Below, piece after piece: positions 1-6,718 of a stretch of 10,302 nucleotides of DNA. This stretch comes from JADHUC01 sp964617665 (lineage in GTDB: Bacteria > Planctomycetota > Planctomycetia > Pirellulales > Pirellulaceae): assembly GCA_964617665.1 (NCBI GenBank), contig CAZUAH010000501.1, positions 1 to 10,302 of the forward strand. Reading direction: 5' to 3'. The notes beneath the pieces are model-generated. The model was not told the origin of the DNA. It ran no database searches and saw nothing but the letters and a program-made list of their open reading frames with translations. Made by a program: the position numbers and the translations under genes. The first letter of the stretch is position 1, and every line of letters begins with the position of its first letter.

Positions 1-5
1 AAACC

Positions 6-42
6 CCGGGGCTTCCCTCGCTGACGCTCAGTCCAGCCCCGG
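6..42. repeat. GC-rich interrupted hairpin repeat (REP-like)
   Basis: The sequence has 8-base arms, CCGGGGCT at 6-13 and AGCCCCGG at 35-42, that are perfect reverse complements. Inside them is a smaller hairpin, CTGA (21-24), CGC loop, TCAG (28-31). It lies about 60 bases beyond the stop codon of the secretion ATPase. There is no T-run on either side, so a classical intrinsic terminator is not supported. From general memory, repeats of this wording are common between genes in planctomycete genomes; that is recollection, not a search. Confidence 0.55.
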
Positions 43-104
43 CCACCCGACCTGAGATTGATCGATAGACGAACCACCACCATTGCGCCGGGCCACCCTG
101 CAAC

Positions 105-1820
105 CTAGTCGGACTTGGTCACACGGACCACTTCATCAATGCTGGTCGCACCGCGACACACTTTCTTCCAGCCGTCCTGACGCAGAGTTCTCATCCCCGC
201 TTTGATGGCTGCCTGCTTGACAAGGTTTGTCGGCGTTCGGGCACTGGTCAGGCGACGGAGTTCATCGTTGGCGACCAGAAGTTCGAACAGGCCTATTCGT
301 CCCTTGAATCCTGTGTCCCGACAGTTGCGGCAACCGGTGGCGCGGTAGGTCGTGACGCCGTAGCGGAGGCTGTCTTCAAGTGGGAAATCATCGGGTACAT
401 CGTTGGAACTCGGTGTGAATGGTTCGCGACATTCCTCACAAAGAGTGCGTGCTAATCGTTGGGCCATTACCCCTTCCACTGTGCTGCACACCAAGTACGG
501 TTCGACGCCCATATCCACCAATCGCATGAACGCACCGGCTGCATCATTGGTGTGCAACGTGCTGAACACCAAATGGCCTGTCAGCGACGCCTGCACCGCG
601 TTCTGGGCGGTCTCCAGATCGCGGATCTCGCCTACAAGAATCACATCGGGATCGTGCCGCAGAATACTTCGCAGGCTGTTGGCAAACGTCAAGCCGACCT
701 TGGTGTGAACTTGGATCTGATTGATGTCCTCCAAATGGTATTCGATCGGGTCCTCGGTGGTGATGATCTTGGTCTCCTCGTCCTTGATCTCAGTCAGGGC
801 ACTGTACAGCGTCGTAGTCTTCCCCGATCCGCTGGGCCCACTGACGAGGATGATTCCGTGTGGCTGAGTGATTATATGATTGAACTGCTCGTAGATATCC
901 TCTTCCATGCCGACGCCACGGAGCGAGAAAATCATGCGTTCCCTGTCCAGGATTCGCATGACGACCCCCTCGCCGTAAAGCATGGGAATCACGGATAGGC
1001 GGATGTCAATTTCACGTCCCGACACGCGCAGCTTTATCCGGCCGTCCTGCGGGACCCGTCGCTCGGCGATATTCAATTTGGCCATGATTTTCAGACGGCT
1101 GATGATCGCGGCTTGAAAGCGGTTGATCTGCGGTGGCGCGGGTTGGGCCTGCAATACGCCGTCAATTCGATAACGGATCTCCATTCCTGCAGCCTGCGAT
1201 TCCAAATGGATGTCGCTGGCCCGCGCCTCGATCGCTTCGGCAAGGATCTCGTTGACCAAGCGGACAACCGACGCTTCTTGCGCGGCTTCGGCCTCCTCGG
1301 ACTGGTCCCACTCCAGTTCATCCAAGACCTCGACGCTTTCGTCCTGTAGTTCCCGGATCGCGATCAGGTCGTCAACCGTCTCGGCACCCACGCCCAAGTA
1401 CGTCTTGACTAGGCGGGCAAATTCTTCGGGCACGGTTATGACCGGAATCACGCTCGTCCCAACCGCGGCACTCGTCGCATCCAAGGCGTCCAAATCAAAT
1501 GGGTTGCCAACGGCAACGACCAACGAACGGTCTCTCCGACTGACGGGAAACACGCGGTAGCGATGAATCAGCTTGATAGGGAAATCAGCCAGGAGCGTAT
1601 CGTCGACCTTGACAGTGGCCGGATCGAGAAACTCCATACCCAGTGTCTCACCGATGGACCTGTACGCCTCCTCCCCCGATCCAAACCCCAGATCGAACGC
1701 GAGCTGTTCCGGCCGCCCATGTTCAGCCAGACATTTGCGCGCGTAATTGAACTCGTCCAAAGTGAGGCGACGAGGTCGATCGCGATGAAGATCGCCTGGG
1801 CAATTCTCATCGGCGGGCAT
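105..1820 (-). CDS. gspE: GspE/PilB family secretion or pilus assembly ATPase
   Basis: This cytoplasmic hexameric ATPase powers type II secretion or type IV pilus assembly. The chosen 571-residue product has an N-terminal MshEN/T2SSE_N-like domain (about 22-142). The catalytic core follows: Walker A GPSGSGKT (328-335), Asp box TTEDPIEY (354-361), Walker B DVILVGEIRD (392-401) and His box STLHTNDA (420-427). A zinc-binding tetracysteine is formed by C461/C464 and C497/C500. The length is normal for the family and all key residues are present. The frame is open back to 2057, but the extra 79 residues translate an intergenic hairpin repeat. The ATG at 1820 has GGAG eight bases upstream, so it is preferred. 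No other secretion or pilus genes are in the window, so GspE versus PilB cannot be settled. The family call is secure. Confidence 0.95.
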   Translation of the reverse strand: MPADENCPGDLHRDRPRRLTLDEFNYARKCLAEHGRPEQLAFDLGFGSGEEAYRSIGETLGMEFLDPATVKVDDTLLADFPIKLIHRYRVFPVSRRDRSLVVAVGNPFDLDALDATSAAVGTSVIPVITVPEEFARLVKTYLGVGAETVDDLIAIRELQDESVEVLDELEWDQSEEAEAAQEASVVRLVNEILAEAIEARASDIHLESQAAGMEIRYRIDGVLQAQPAPPQINRFQAAIISRLKIMAKLNIAERRVPQDGRIKLRVSGREIDIRLSVIPMLYGEGVVMRILDRERMIFSLRGVGMEEDIYEQFNHIITQPHGIILVSGPSGSGKTTTLYSALTEIKDEETKIITTEDPIEYHLEDINQIQVHTKVGLTFANSLRSILRHDPDVILVGEIRDLETAQNAVQASLTGHLVFSTLHTNDAAGAFMRLVDMGVEPYLVCSTVEGVMAQRLARTLCEECREPFTPSSNDVPDDFPLEDSLRYGVTTYRATGCRNCRDTGFKGRIGLFELLVANDELRRLTSARTPTNLVKQAAIKAGMRTLRQDGWKKVCRGATSIDEVVRVTKSD

Positions 1821-2133
1821 CGACTGGTCTCCGGAGGGCTGGTATGTATTCCCTCTCCCGCTGGGAGAGGGTCGGGGTGAGGGGCTTCTTCGAGGCCTTC
1901 GATTCGCGGCAATGCTCCGTTCATGCCCCGATATCCATTGTTGACATCCCAATTCTGCTTCGCAAGCCTCCAGACGCTTGGTAGGCGGATCGACTGGAGA
2001 ACTACATCTACCTTTGTTGATTCGGTGGATCTGCGCGAAACGGATTCTCGCGAACATGTGTGGAATTGCGGTCTATTGTTGGCCATAATCGACCCTGACC
2101 AGACCGGGTACTTCCTGATACAGACGGAGAAGA
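1821..2133. other. Divergent intergenic region, secretion ATPase / LamG hydrolase
   Basis: These 313 bases separate two divergently transcribed genes, so they must hold promoters for both. They contain the hairpin repeat at 1851-1884. On the minus strand, TTGCGA and AACAAT with 17 bases between them (about 1940-1970) form a poor sigma-70-like match. No convincing promoter or operator is visible for the plus-strand gene. Short open frames here lack a ribosome binding site and overlap the repeat, so no gene is called. Confidence 0.5.
1851..1884. repeat. REP-like hairpin repeat
   Basis: CCCTCTCCC (1851-1859) and GGGAGAGGG (1863-1871) form a perfect 9-bp stem with a GCT loop, followed by TCGGGGTGAGGGG. 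This is the wording of a dispersed extragenic repeat I know from many bacterial genomes, including planctomycetes. It sits about 30 bases upstream of the preferred ATPase start, so it may fall in that gene's 5' leader. Read in the minus frame, it gives the low-complexity string SPSPRPSPSGRG. Confidence 0.85.
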
Positions 2134-3756
2134 ATGATGATCAAATACTGCGCACTCGCTCTGATGGGGATTAGCTGTGTTGTGTGGCCATGTGTTGCTC
2201 AAGCCCAGCCGCTGGTCTACGAGCGTTTCGAGGGCTCGGCCGTGGGTACCGTCAGCGGTAATGTCACGTTCGGGAGCGACGTTGTCGGTCACGGTGGCTT
2301 GGTCACGCCGAACGGAAACGCTGCAGTGTTCGATGGCCGCCCTAACACGTGCGTCGACCATGGTACGAAGACGAAGATCAATTCAACCGATTTCACCGTC
2401 GAGGCATTTGTCAAACTTGCCCGACGACCGCGCTACGACGCAATAGCCGCGGACTGGAGCGAAGACGGTGATAACCGCTCGTGGGCGTTTGTACTGTTGT
2501 CGAACGGTGCGCTGCGGTTCGATGTCTCGCCCGATGGCGCGTTCCATGTCGCGAACAAACTTGAAACGGCTCCGCGGTTGATTGGGGCGGGCAAGTGGTA
2601 TCACGTTGCGGCGGTCAGCCAAGGAAACACGAGCCGTATCTATATCAACGGCCGTGAAGTCGCCGCCAAGTCGCGCGGAGTTGCCGGCATCTTCACCGAG
2701 GACAACGCAAATCTGAAGATCGGCAACGTCGACGGGTACGCCAGCGATGGACCGCGTCCGCTTCATGGATCTCTAGACGAAGTCCGCATCACGCAGGAAG
2801 CCTTGCAGCCGGACGCATTCATCACGACAAAGGAAGAAATGCCCGAAGTCAGCGGCCCGGTTCCGGAAGACTACGAAATTCCGTTTTCCGCCGCCAAAAA
2901 AGAAGACGCGATCCAGTGGCAACAGCGTGCGCGGGCCCGGCTGTTCGAACTGGTCCAAGAACAACAGCCACGGAATTCGACCGATGATGTGCCTATTGAC
3001 TTTCAGCTCGGCGAGCCTCAGGACAAAGGAAGTTACACGTTGTACGAGGCCTCGTTCCAAGGCAACGACGCGGGGACACGCTACAAATGCCTGATGGGAA
3101 TCCCCAAAGGCAAAGGACCGTTTCCCGCGATGGTTGCGATCCACGGGCACGGCGGCTCGGCTCAAGCAGTTTTCGACACCGGCACAATCTGCCACGGTTT
3201 CGCGGATCGCTTCGCGCGAGGTGGTTATGTGGTATTGGCTCCGTCGTTTCCGCATCGCAAGTACTGCGCGATGATGCTGTGGGATCTGTTCCGTTTGGTC
3301 GATATCGTACAGTCGCGACCGGACGTCGACTTGGATCGGATTGGCGTGGGCGGACTGTCGATGGGTGGCGAATGGACCATGTGGCTGGCCGCTTGCGACA
3401 CGCGACTGAAAGTGGCCGTGGTCAGCGGTTGGATGTGTACGACCGAAGGCGTGTTCTCGGTGCCGAACTGTTCGTGTTGGGAATTGCCGGGATTTGTGGA
3501 ACTGATGGACGTGTGCGAAATCCATTTGCTGATCGCGCCTCGCCCATTGCTGTTTGAAAGCGCGGAACACGACGGCTGCTTTCCCATCCTGCACACAAAG
3601 CAGGGCTTTGCTCGGATTCGAGACGGCTACAAGGCCTTTGGAGCGGAAGACGCGGTGGCCCAAGACGTTTGGCCCGCCGGGCACGAATGGCACGGCGTGG
3701 TGGCCTATCCCTTTGTCGACAAAGCACTCGGCGGAGAAGCCGCCCAAGATCCATGA
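2134..3756 (+). CDS. Secreted LamG-domain alpha/beta hydrolase (esterase-like)
   Basis: This is a 540-residue exported enzyme. It has a signal peptide with likely cleavage after A24 (VAQA/QP). A LamG / concanavalin A-like domain follows (about 27-225), with typical strings such as WYHVAAV, IYINGREV and GSLDEVRIT. The C-terminal half (about 285-532) is an alpha/beta hydrolase of the dienelactone hydrolase / acetyl-xylan esterase type. It shows the oxyanion-region motif HGHGG (337-341), nucleophile elbow GLSMGG (S409), probable acid D480 in EHDGCFP, and histidine H517 or H520 in GHEWH. The likely role is hydrolysis of an ester on an external polysaccharide, with LamG as the binding module; the substrate is inferred, not seen. 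GGAG at 2126-2129 lies 4 bases before the first ATG and 7 before an adjacent second ATG (2137), so the true start may be one codon later. The nearest gene on the same strand is far downstream, so it is probably monocistronic. Confidence 0.9.
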   Translation: MMIKYCALALMGISCVVWPCVAQAQPLVYERFEGSAVGTVSGNVTFGSDVVGHGGLVTPNGNAAVFDGRPNTCVDHGTKTKINSTDFTVEAFVKLARRPRYDAIAADWSEDGDNRSWAFVLLSNGALRFDVSPDGAFHVANKLETAPRLIGAGKWYHVAAVSQGNTSRIYINGREVAAKSRGVAGIFTEDNANLKIGNVDGYASDGPRPLHGSLDEVRITQEALQPDAFITTKEEMPEVSGPVPEDYEIPFSAAKKEDAIQWQQRARARLFELVQEQQPRNSTDDVPIDFQLGEPQDKGSYTLYEASFQGNDAGTRYKCLMGIPKGKGPFPAMVAIHGHGGSAQAVFDTGTICHGFADRFARGGYVVLAPSFPHRKYCAMMLWDLFRLVDIVQSRPDVDLDRIGVGGLSMGGEWTMWLAACDTRLKVAVVSGWMCTTEGVFSVPNCSCWELPGFVELMDVCEIHLLIAPRPLLFESAEHDGCFPILHTKQGFARIRDGYKAFGAEDAVAQDVWPAGHEWHGVVAYPFVDKALGGEAAQDP

Positions 3757-3759
3757 TTA

Positions 3760-3777
3760 GGCCCATCGCCGCGGGCC
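3760..3777. terminator. Weak hairpin between convergent genes
   Basis: GGCCC (3760-3764) and GGGCC (3773-3777) can pair across an 8-base loop just after the hydrolase stop, in the 85-base gap between convergent genes. There is no T-run, so it would be a poor intrinsic terminator. It is listed only because the position fits. Confidence 0.2.
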
Positions 3778-3841
3778 AAGATCGATCGATTCTGGACCGC
3801 GACGGTGAGAGGCCTCGGAAGCGTCGAATCGCACTCGCGCT

Positions 3842-4084
3842 TCAGGTCCCGCTACCCGCCGGCACGGTTGTCCCGGCGGCCTCCCGATAGTGAACGTCCA
3901 CCCAACACTTGGGCAGCGGCTCGCCGGAAGGAAAAACGAGGTCCGCTTTCGGATAGGACAGCGGATCCTGCTCTTCCTCGCCGGCCTGATCTCTTCCCAA
4001 CACGGACTCGTGCAACGGATTGAAGAGTCCATCCAAATCGAGAATCCGCACCAAGTCGTCCGTTCTTCGGTCTTTCAGGAACAT
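3842..4084 (-). CDS. Small acidic protein of unknown function
   Basis: I do not recognise a named domain in this 80-residue protein. It begins MFLKDRRTDDLVRILDLDGL and has the character of a real folded protein: a hydrophobic/acidic N-terminal half, then DQAGEEEQDP, KADLVFPSGEPLP and a CWVDVHYRE motif. It has no signal peptide or membrane segment, so it is probably cytoplasmic. The ATG at 4084 is preceded by AGGGGGTG about five bases upstream, a good ribosome binding site. An overlapping frame starting at 4091 is Arg/Gly/Ser-rich and looks like a shadow. The gene is convergent with the hydrolase and has the 94-bp inverted repeat immediately upstream, leaving only about 16 bases between start codon and repeat. 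It resembles small conserved planctomycete proteins I have seen, but I cannot give a family name. Confidence 0.6.
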   Translation of the reverse strand: MFLKDRRTDDLVRILDLDGLFNPLHESVLGRDQAGEEEQDPLSYPKADLVFPSGEPLPKCWVDVHYREAAGTTVPAGSGT

Positions 4085-4100
4085 AGTTCACCCCCTAACC

Positions 4101-4194
4101 TAAGCACTCGTGAAGAAGTCTTTCATCATTATTAGCCGTTTTGGCGCTAGCCACGGTTCCTTCAATTGGCAGAAGACTTCTGCACGAGTGCTTA
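4101..4194. repeat. 94-bp nested inverted repeat (possible miniature mobile element)
   Basis: The left arm at 4101-4122 begins TAAGCACTCGTG. The right arm at 4173-4194 is its reverse complement with one mismatch (21 of 22 bases; A in the left arm against C). The 50-base interior contains a second hairpin: AGCCGT (4134-4139) pairs with ACGGTT (4153-4158) with one G-T pair, and GGC (4143-4145) pairs with GCC (4150-4152). No protein of its own is encoded. Long near-perfect arms at both ends of a short non-coding segment suggest a MITE, a REP/BIME-type element or paired recombinase sites. No obvious target-site duplication was seen. A transcription-termination role cannot be excluded. Confidence 0.7.
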
Positions 4195-4587
4195 TCGTCG
4201 GTTGGTTACAGGATTTGGCCCTACTTCGCCCGTCAAAGACCGATACGCCTAGTAGCTGCTGACGCGCACACTCTCCTCGTGTCATTCTACCAGGGAGCCC
4301 AAAATCGGTCCACCAAGACGGCCTTCTCGGAATGACTGGCTGCGGGAGTAGATGAGTCGACCGACGCGCGTGACGAGTTTCGTTTGGCGTTTCCAGCGAC
4401 GTGTTCGCTCCCGCCAAGCGCGGGTCGCATCGTTCACAGCAGCGGTTTGGCCAAGGCGCAGGAACGCGTTCGTGGCGGAAGTCGTGACCAAACCGTAAGG
4501 GAGATAGTGAGCAACTTTCGCCCAAGATCTCCCCTTCACCGAGTTGGCGTGTGCTGTATGAACCGATGGAGAACCCCTATGTTCGAT
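4195..4587. other. Gene-poor spacer, no supported gene
   Basis: These 393 bases lie between the inverted repeat and the end of the Cys-rich TPR gene. Several open frames cross the stretch on both strands. None has a convincing ribosome binding site with a good start, and all are Arg/Ser-rich with no recognisable domain. The longest minus-strand candidates (ending at 4100 and at 4282) start without an SD-like site, one from GTG, and the first runs through the inverted repeat. It may be a decayed gene or mobile-element remnant, but the sequence does not prove that. Confidence 0.5.
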
Positions 4588-5733
4588 TCAATTCACAGCC
4601 AGTGACGTTCGGGCCTGCCTCGATAGAGCTGCAACTGCAAGAATTCGCGCGTTTTCGAGCTGGATCCTTAAATCCCCCTGGACTCTCTCTAGCGCTGCGC
4701 GAAGCTTGTGGCTTTGGGTTGCACCGGATCGTTCGGCAACGATTGCTCGCGCCAATGAATCGATTCCAGCTGCCTCGTCGCCAAGCCGCAATTCTGCGAG
4801 CCCCTTGTATGTCCATGCCCTAGCATCTTGAGGCGAGTATTTCACGGCCAACGATAATGACCGAAGCGAATCGGCATATTGTCCTTGCCAAAACTGGTGA
4901 AATCCCTGTCCGTAGAACTGATTTGTGATGCTGAGACTGACGGTGTTTGGTTCAGGGACTCGTTTCGTGGTCGAGACAAAACTGGAGTGTGGGTCTACTG
5001 AGTCTGACAATCGTGAAATCTGTGCTGCAATCCTCTCAGCCGTAACTCGACTCGAAGCTATCTCACGACTCTCGGCTGGGCTGGTAGATGCGGATTCGCC
5101 AATTGTCTTGACGTTTGGCGAGACAACCGGCCCGGGGTGAAAGTTACAACAATTGCAGCAGACATATGCTGGCCTTCGCTTGAGCTTACATCCCGTCCGG
5201 CGTCGTAACACAACGGTGCCACAGCAGGCTTCGGGACAACTACTGGCCGCCGTAGTGGACGACATCGGAGGCGGGTCAAGCGGTTCGGGAGGCTCTGGGG
5301 TGTCGGGACTTGTGGGGTCGACAATCTGAATGCTTGTCTTCGCGCGATTCTCAACGAATTCTTCGAACGCGGCAATTTGGTCACCTGACAAAAGGCTCTG
5401 GACACTCTCTTTGAGGACGCCCCGGACAAAACTTTTCATGGGTTCACGCTCAGCTTCGGTCTGCAGAACTCGCCTGCTCTTCACATGCCATCTCAAAAAC
5501 TCGTCCACCGGATCGAATTCGATTTCCTGGGCCGAAGCCGGTTCAAGCACAAGAGTGCGAAGCTCTGCACTGTCTGGAGGATTGCCCAGGTACGTTTCGA
5601 CCGCCTTCTGCAACTGGTCCTGGGTCAAGTCTTGAAATCGAACCTCTTGATCTGCGGAGGCCTGGGGCAGTCCTAAGCTAAGAGCCAGGAATAGACTAGT
5701 ACTCATGATGGCAACAACCTTGAGTGAGAGCAA
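4588..5733 (-). CDS. Exported Cys-rich protein with C-terminal TPR repeats
   Basis: This is a 381-residue protein of unknown function. The N-terminus is a signal peptide ending near QASA/DQ (after A27). An acidic helical region (30-135) leads to a Pro-rich linker (139-157). Next comes a cysteine cluster: C166, C170, C171, C182, C192, C193, C195 and C196. After a Ser-rich stretch, two TPR-like repeats occupy about 271-337, with GQYADSLRSLSLAVKYSPQD and DARAWTYKGLAELRLGDEAA as recognisable parts. A helical tail contains LERVQG, which I associate with planctomycete TPR proteins. It probably acts outside the cytoplasm in protein-protein contacts; the cysteines could bind metal or form disulfides. 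The TTG start at 5733 keeps K5 ahead of the hydrophobic core. The ATG at 5706 would give an 18-residue signal with no positive charge. Neither start has a strong ribosome binding site. The gene is divergent from the FHA/sigma operon. Confidence 0.8.
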   Translation of the reverse strand: MLSLKVVAIMSTSLFLALSLGLPQASADQEVRFQDLTQDQLQKAVETYLGNPPDSAELRTLVLEPASAQEIEFDPVDEFLRWHVKSRRVLQTEAEREPMKSFVRGVLKESVQSLLSGDQIAAFEEFVENRAKTSIQIVDPTSPDTPEPPEPLDPPPMSSTTAASSCPEACCGTVVLRRRTGCKLKRRPAYVCCNCCNFHPGPVVSPNVKTIGESASTSPAESREIASSRVTAERIAAQISRLSDSVDPHSSFVSTTKRVPEPNTVSLSITNQFYGQGFHQFWQGQYADSLRSLSLAVKYSPQDARAWTYKGLAELRLGDEAAGIDSLARAIVAERSGATQSHKLRAALERVQGDLRIQLENARILAVAALSRQARTSLAVN

Positions 5734-5764
5734 CTACTTCGATGGTCCATGCTGAGATTAGCCT

Positions 5765-5793
5765 ATTTTACCCAGAGCCCCAGCGCGACGCAA
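5765..5793 (-). promoter_or_regulatory. Candidate sigma-70-type promoter for the TPR gene
   Basis: On the minus strand, TTGCGT (5788-5793) and TAAAAT (5765-5770) are separated by exactly 17 bases. The -10 matches consensus at 5 of 6 positions and the -35 at 3 of 6. Transcription would start near 5758, about 25 bases upstream of the TTG start. The remaining bases up to 6001 must also carry the promoter of the divergent FHA/sigma operon; I see no clear match there. Confidence 0.35.
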
Positions 5794-6001
5794 CATGCCT
5801 ACCCGGAATCCCTTTTGGAAAGCAGTGCGGATGCGTTCAACTGCATTAGCCAACACTTTGCGCTGGAGCTCAGAAATCTGCGTTGATCAAGGCGGGATTT
5901 CTTGTCGTTTTTCAACGATTTCGCCGATTGATTCTCCCCAAAACCCGCAGACGTGACGTTATATTGAGGGATCTTTGTTTCCGGATGTCGGCGAGGTTGC
6001 C

Positions 6002-6715
6002 ATGAATCGTGATGTTGTCTTTCCGTTCGCGTCTGACCGCCCGCTTGAGCTTTGGAACGAAGCTAACTTGACCGCTACTCTCGTGATCTTCCGCGACGAA
6101 GTCATCATCGGCACGGGCTTTAATACTCCCGCCGACATATCGCTGCCGAGTCGAGAAATGCACTCGCATCATGCCAGGATCATTCGAACCGAGGATCGGT
6201 ATTTTCTGAGTGATCGCGTCCAGAGTGGAACTAAGCGACTCGTACGGATCGATGGCAAGCCGATGCCACATACTGGCTACAAGCAGCTTCTTGGCGGGGA
6301 GATCATCGAGTTGGGCAAGAACTCGCCCGCACTTCGTTTCCGTCGTTCGCAGTTACCCTCGACCACGGCTATCATCGAGGAACGAAACCGCAGAAGGCTT
6401 CGAATCACGCGCCGTCGCCAGTCGGCCCCACCGCTGTCGGCCTTCGTCCTGTTCGGCGAGGCCCTCATTGTATCCAACCAGGCAAATGGAGGTGACCTTC
6501 ACTTTTCGTCCGGCTACCACCTTAGGGACAGTCTGAGTATGACGTTCGCGATTCGCGATTCGGCGTTGATTGGCCAGCTATCGAGCAGTTGTTTGGGCGA
6601 GTACCATTCTGTGAAGGTCGATCAAGAAGGTACATGGGTTGATCTTAGGATCGACGGCGAATTCAGTGACATACCTTGGATGATGAGGCTTTTCCAGCCA
6701 GGTAGAGCAGGCTAG
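6002..6715 (+). CDS. Divergent FHA-domain protein, sigma-factor partner
   Basis: This 237-residue cytoplasmic protein has an FHA-like fold at about 24-113. It shows the expected order of FHA signatures: a IIGTG turn (35-39), DISLPSREMHSHHARI (45-60) where Ser/His of the SxxH motif would sit, YFLSD (67-71), SGT (75-77), IDGKP (83-87), and a final hydrophobic strand EIIELG. FHA domains bind phosphothreonine peptides, but the usual Arg of the first GR motif is absent here, so phosphopeptide binding is uncertain. A basic linker (128-139, RNRRRLRITRRR) leads to an unrecognised C-terminal domain (about 145-237). The ATG at 6002 has GAGG five bases upstream. A TTG at 5975 would add nine residues and has GAGGG only four bases upstream. 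The stop lies three bases before the sigma-factor ATG, so the two genes are almost certainly co-transcribed. Confidence 0.8.
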   Translation: MNRDVVFPFASDRPLELWNEANLTATLVIFRDEVIIGTGFNTPADISLPSREMHSHHARIIRTEDRYFLSDRVQSGTKRLVRIDGKPMPHTGYKQLLGGEIIELGKNSPALRFRRSQLPSTTAIIEERNRRRLRITRRRQSAPPLSAFVLFGEALIVSNQANGGDLHFSSGYHLRDSLSMTFAIRDSALIGQLSSSCLGEYHSVKVDQEGTWVDLRIDGEFSDIPWMMRLFQPGRAG

Positions 6716-6718
6716 ACC

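Noticed and set aside
1941..1946. A perfect TTGACA -35 box on the plus strand
   Set aside because: Nothing like a -10 element occurs 16-18 bases downstream, and it is almost 200 bases from the hydrolase start.
2773..3747. A 324-codon open frame antisense to the hydrolase
   Set aside because: It overlaps fully with a gene that has a signal peptide, a LamG domain and a complete catalytic motif set; the antisense product has no recognisable feature.
4100..4539. Possible transposase remnant in the overlapping minus-strand frames
   Set aside because: Neither frame shows a transposase motif or a usable ribosome binding site, so a mobile-element gene cannot be claimed.
4581..4589. GTTCGATTC, resembling a tRNA T-loop
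   Set aside because: The flanking bases do not form a T-stem, and no acceptor or anticodon arm can be built around it.
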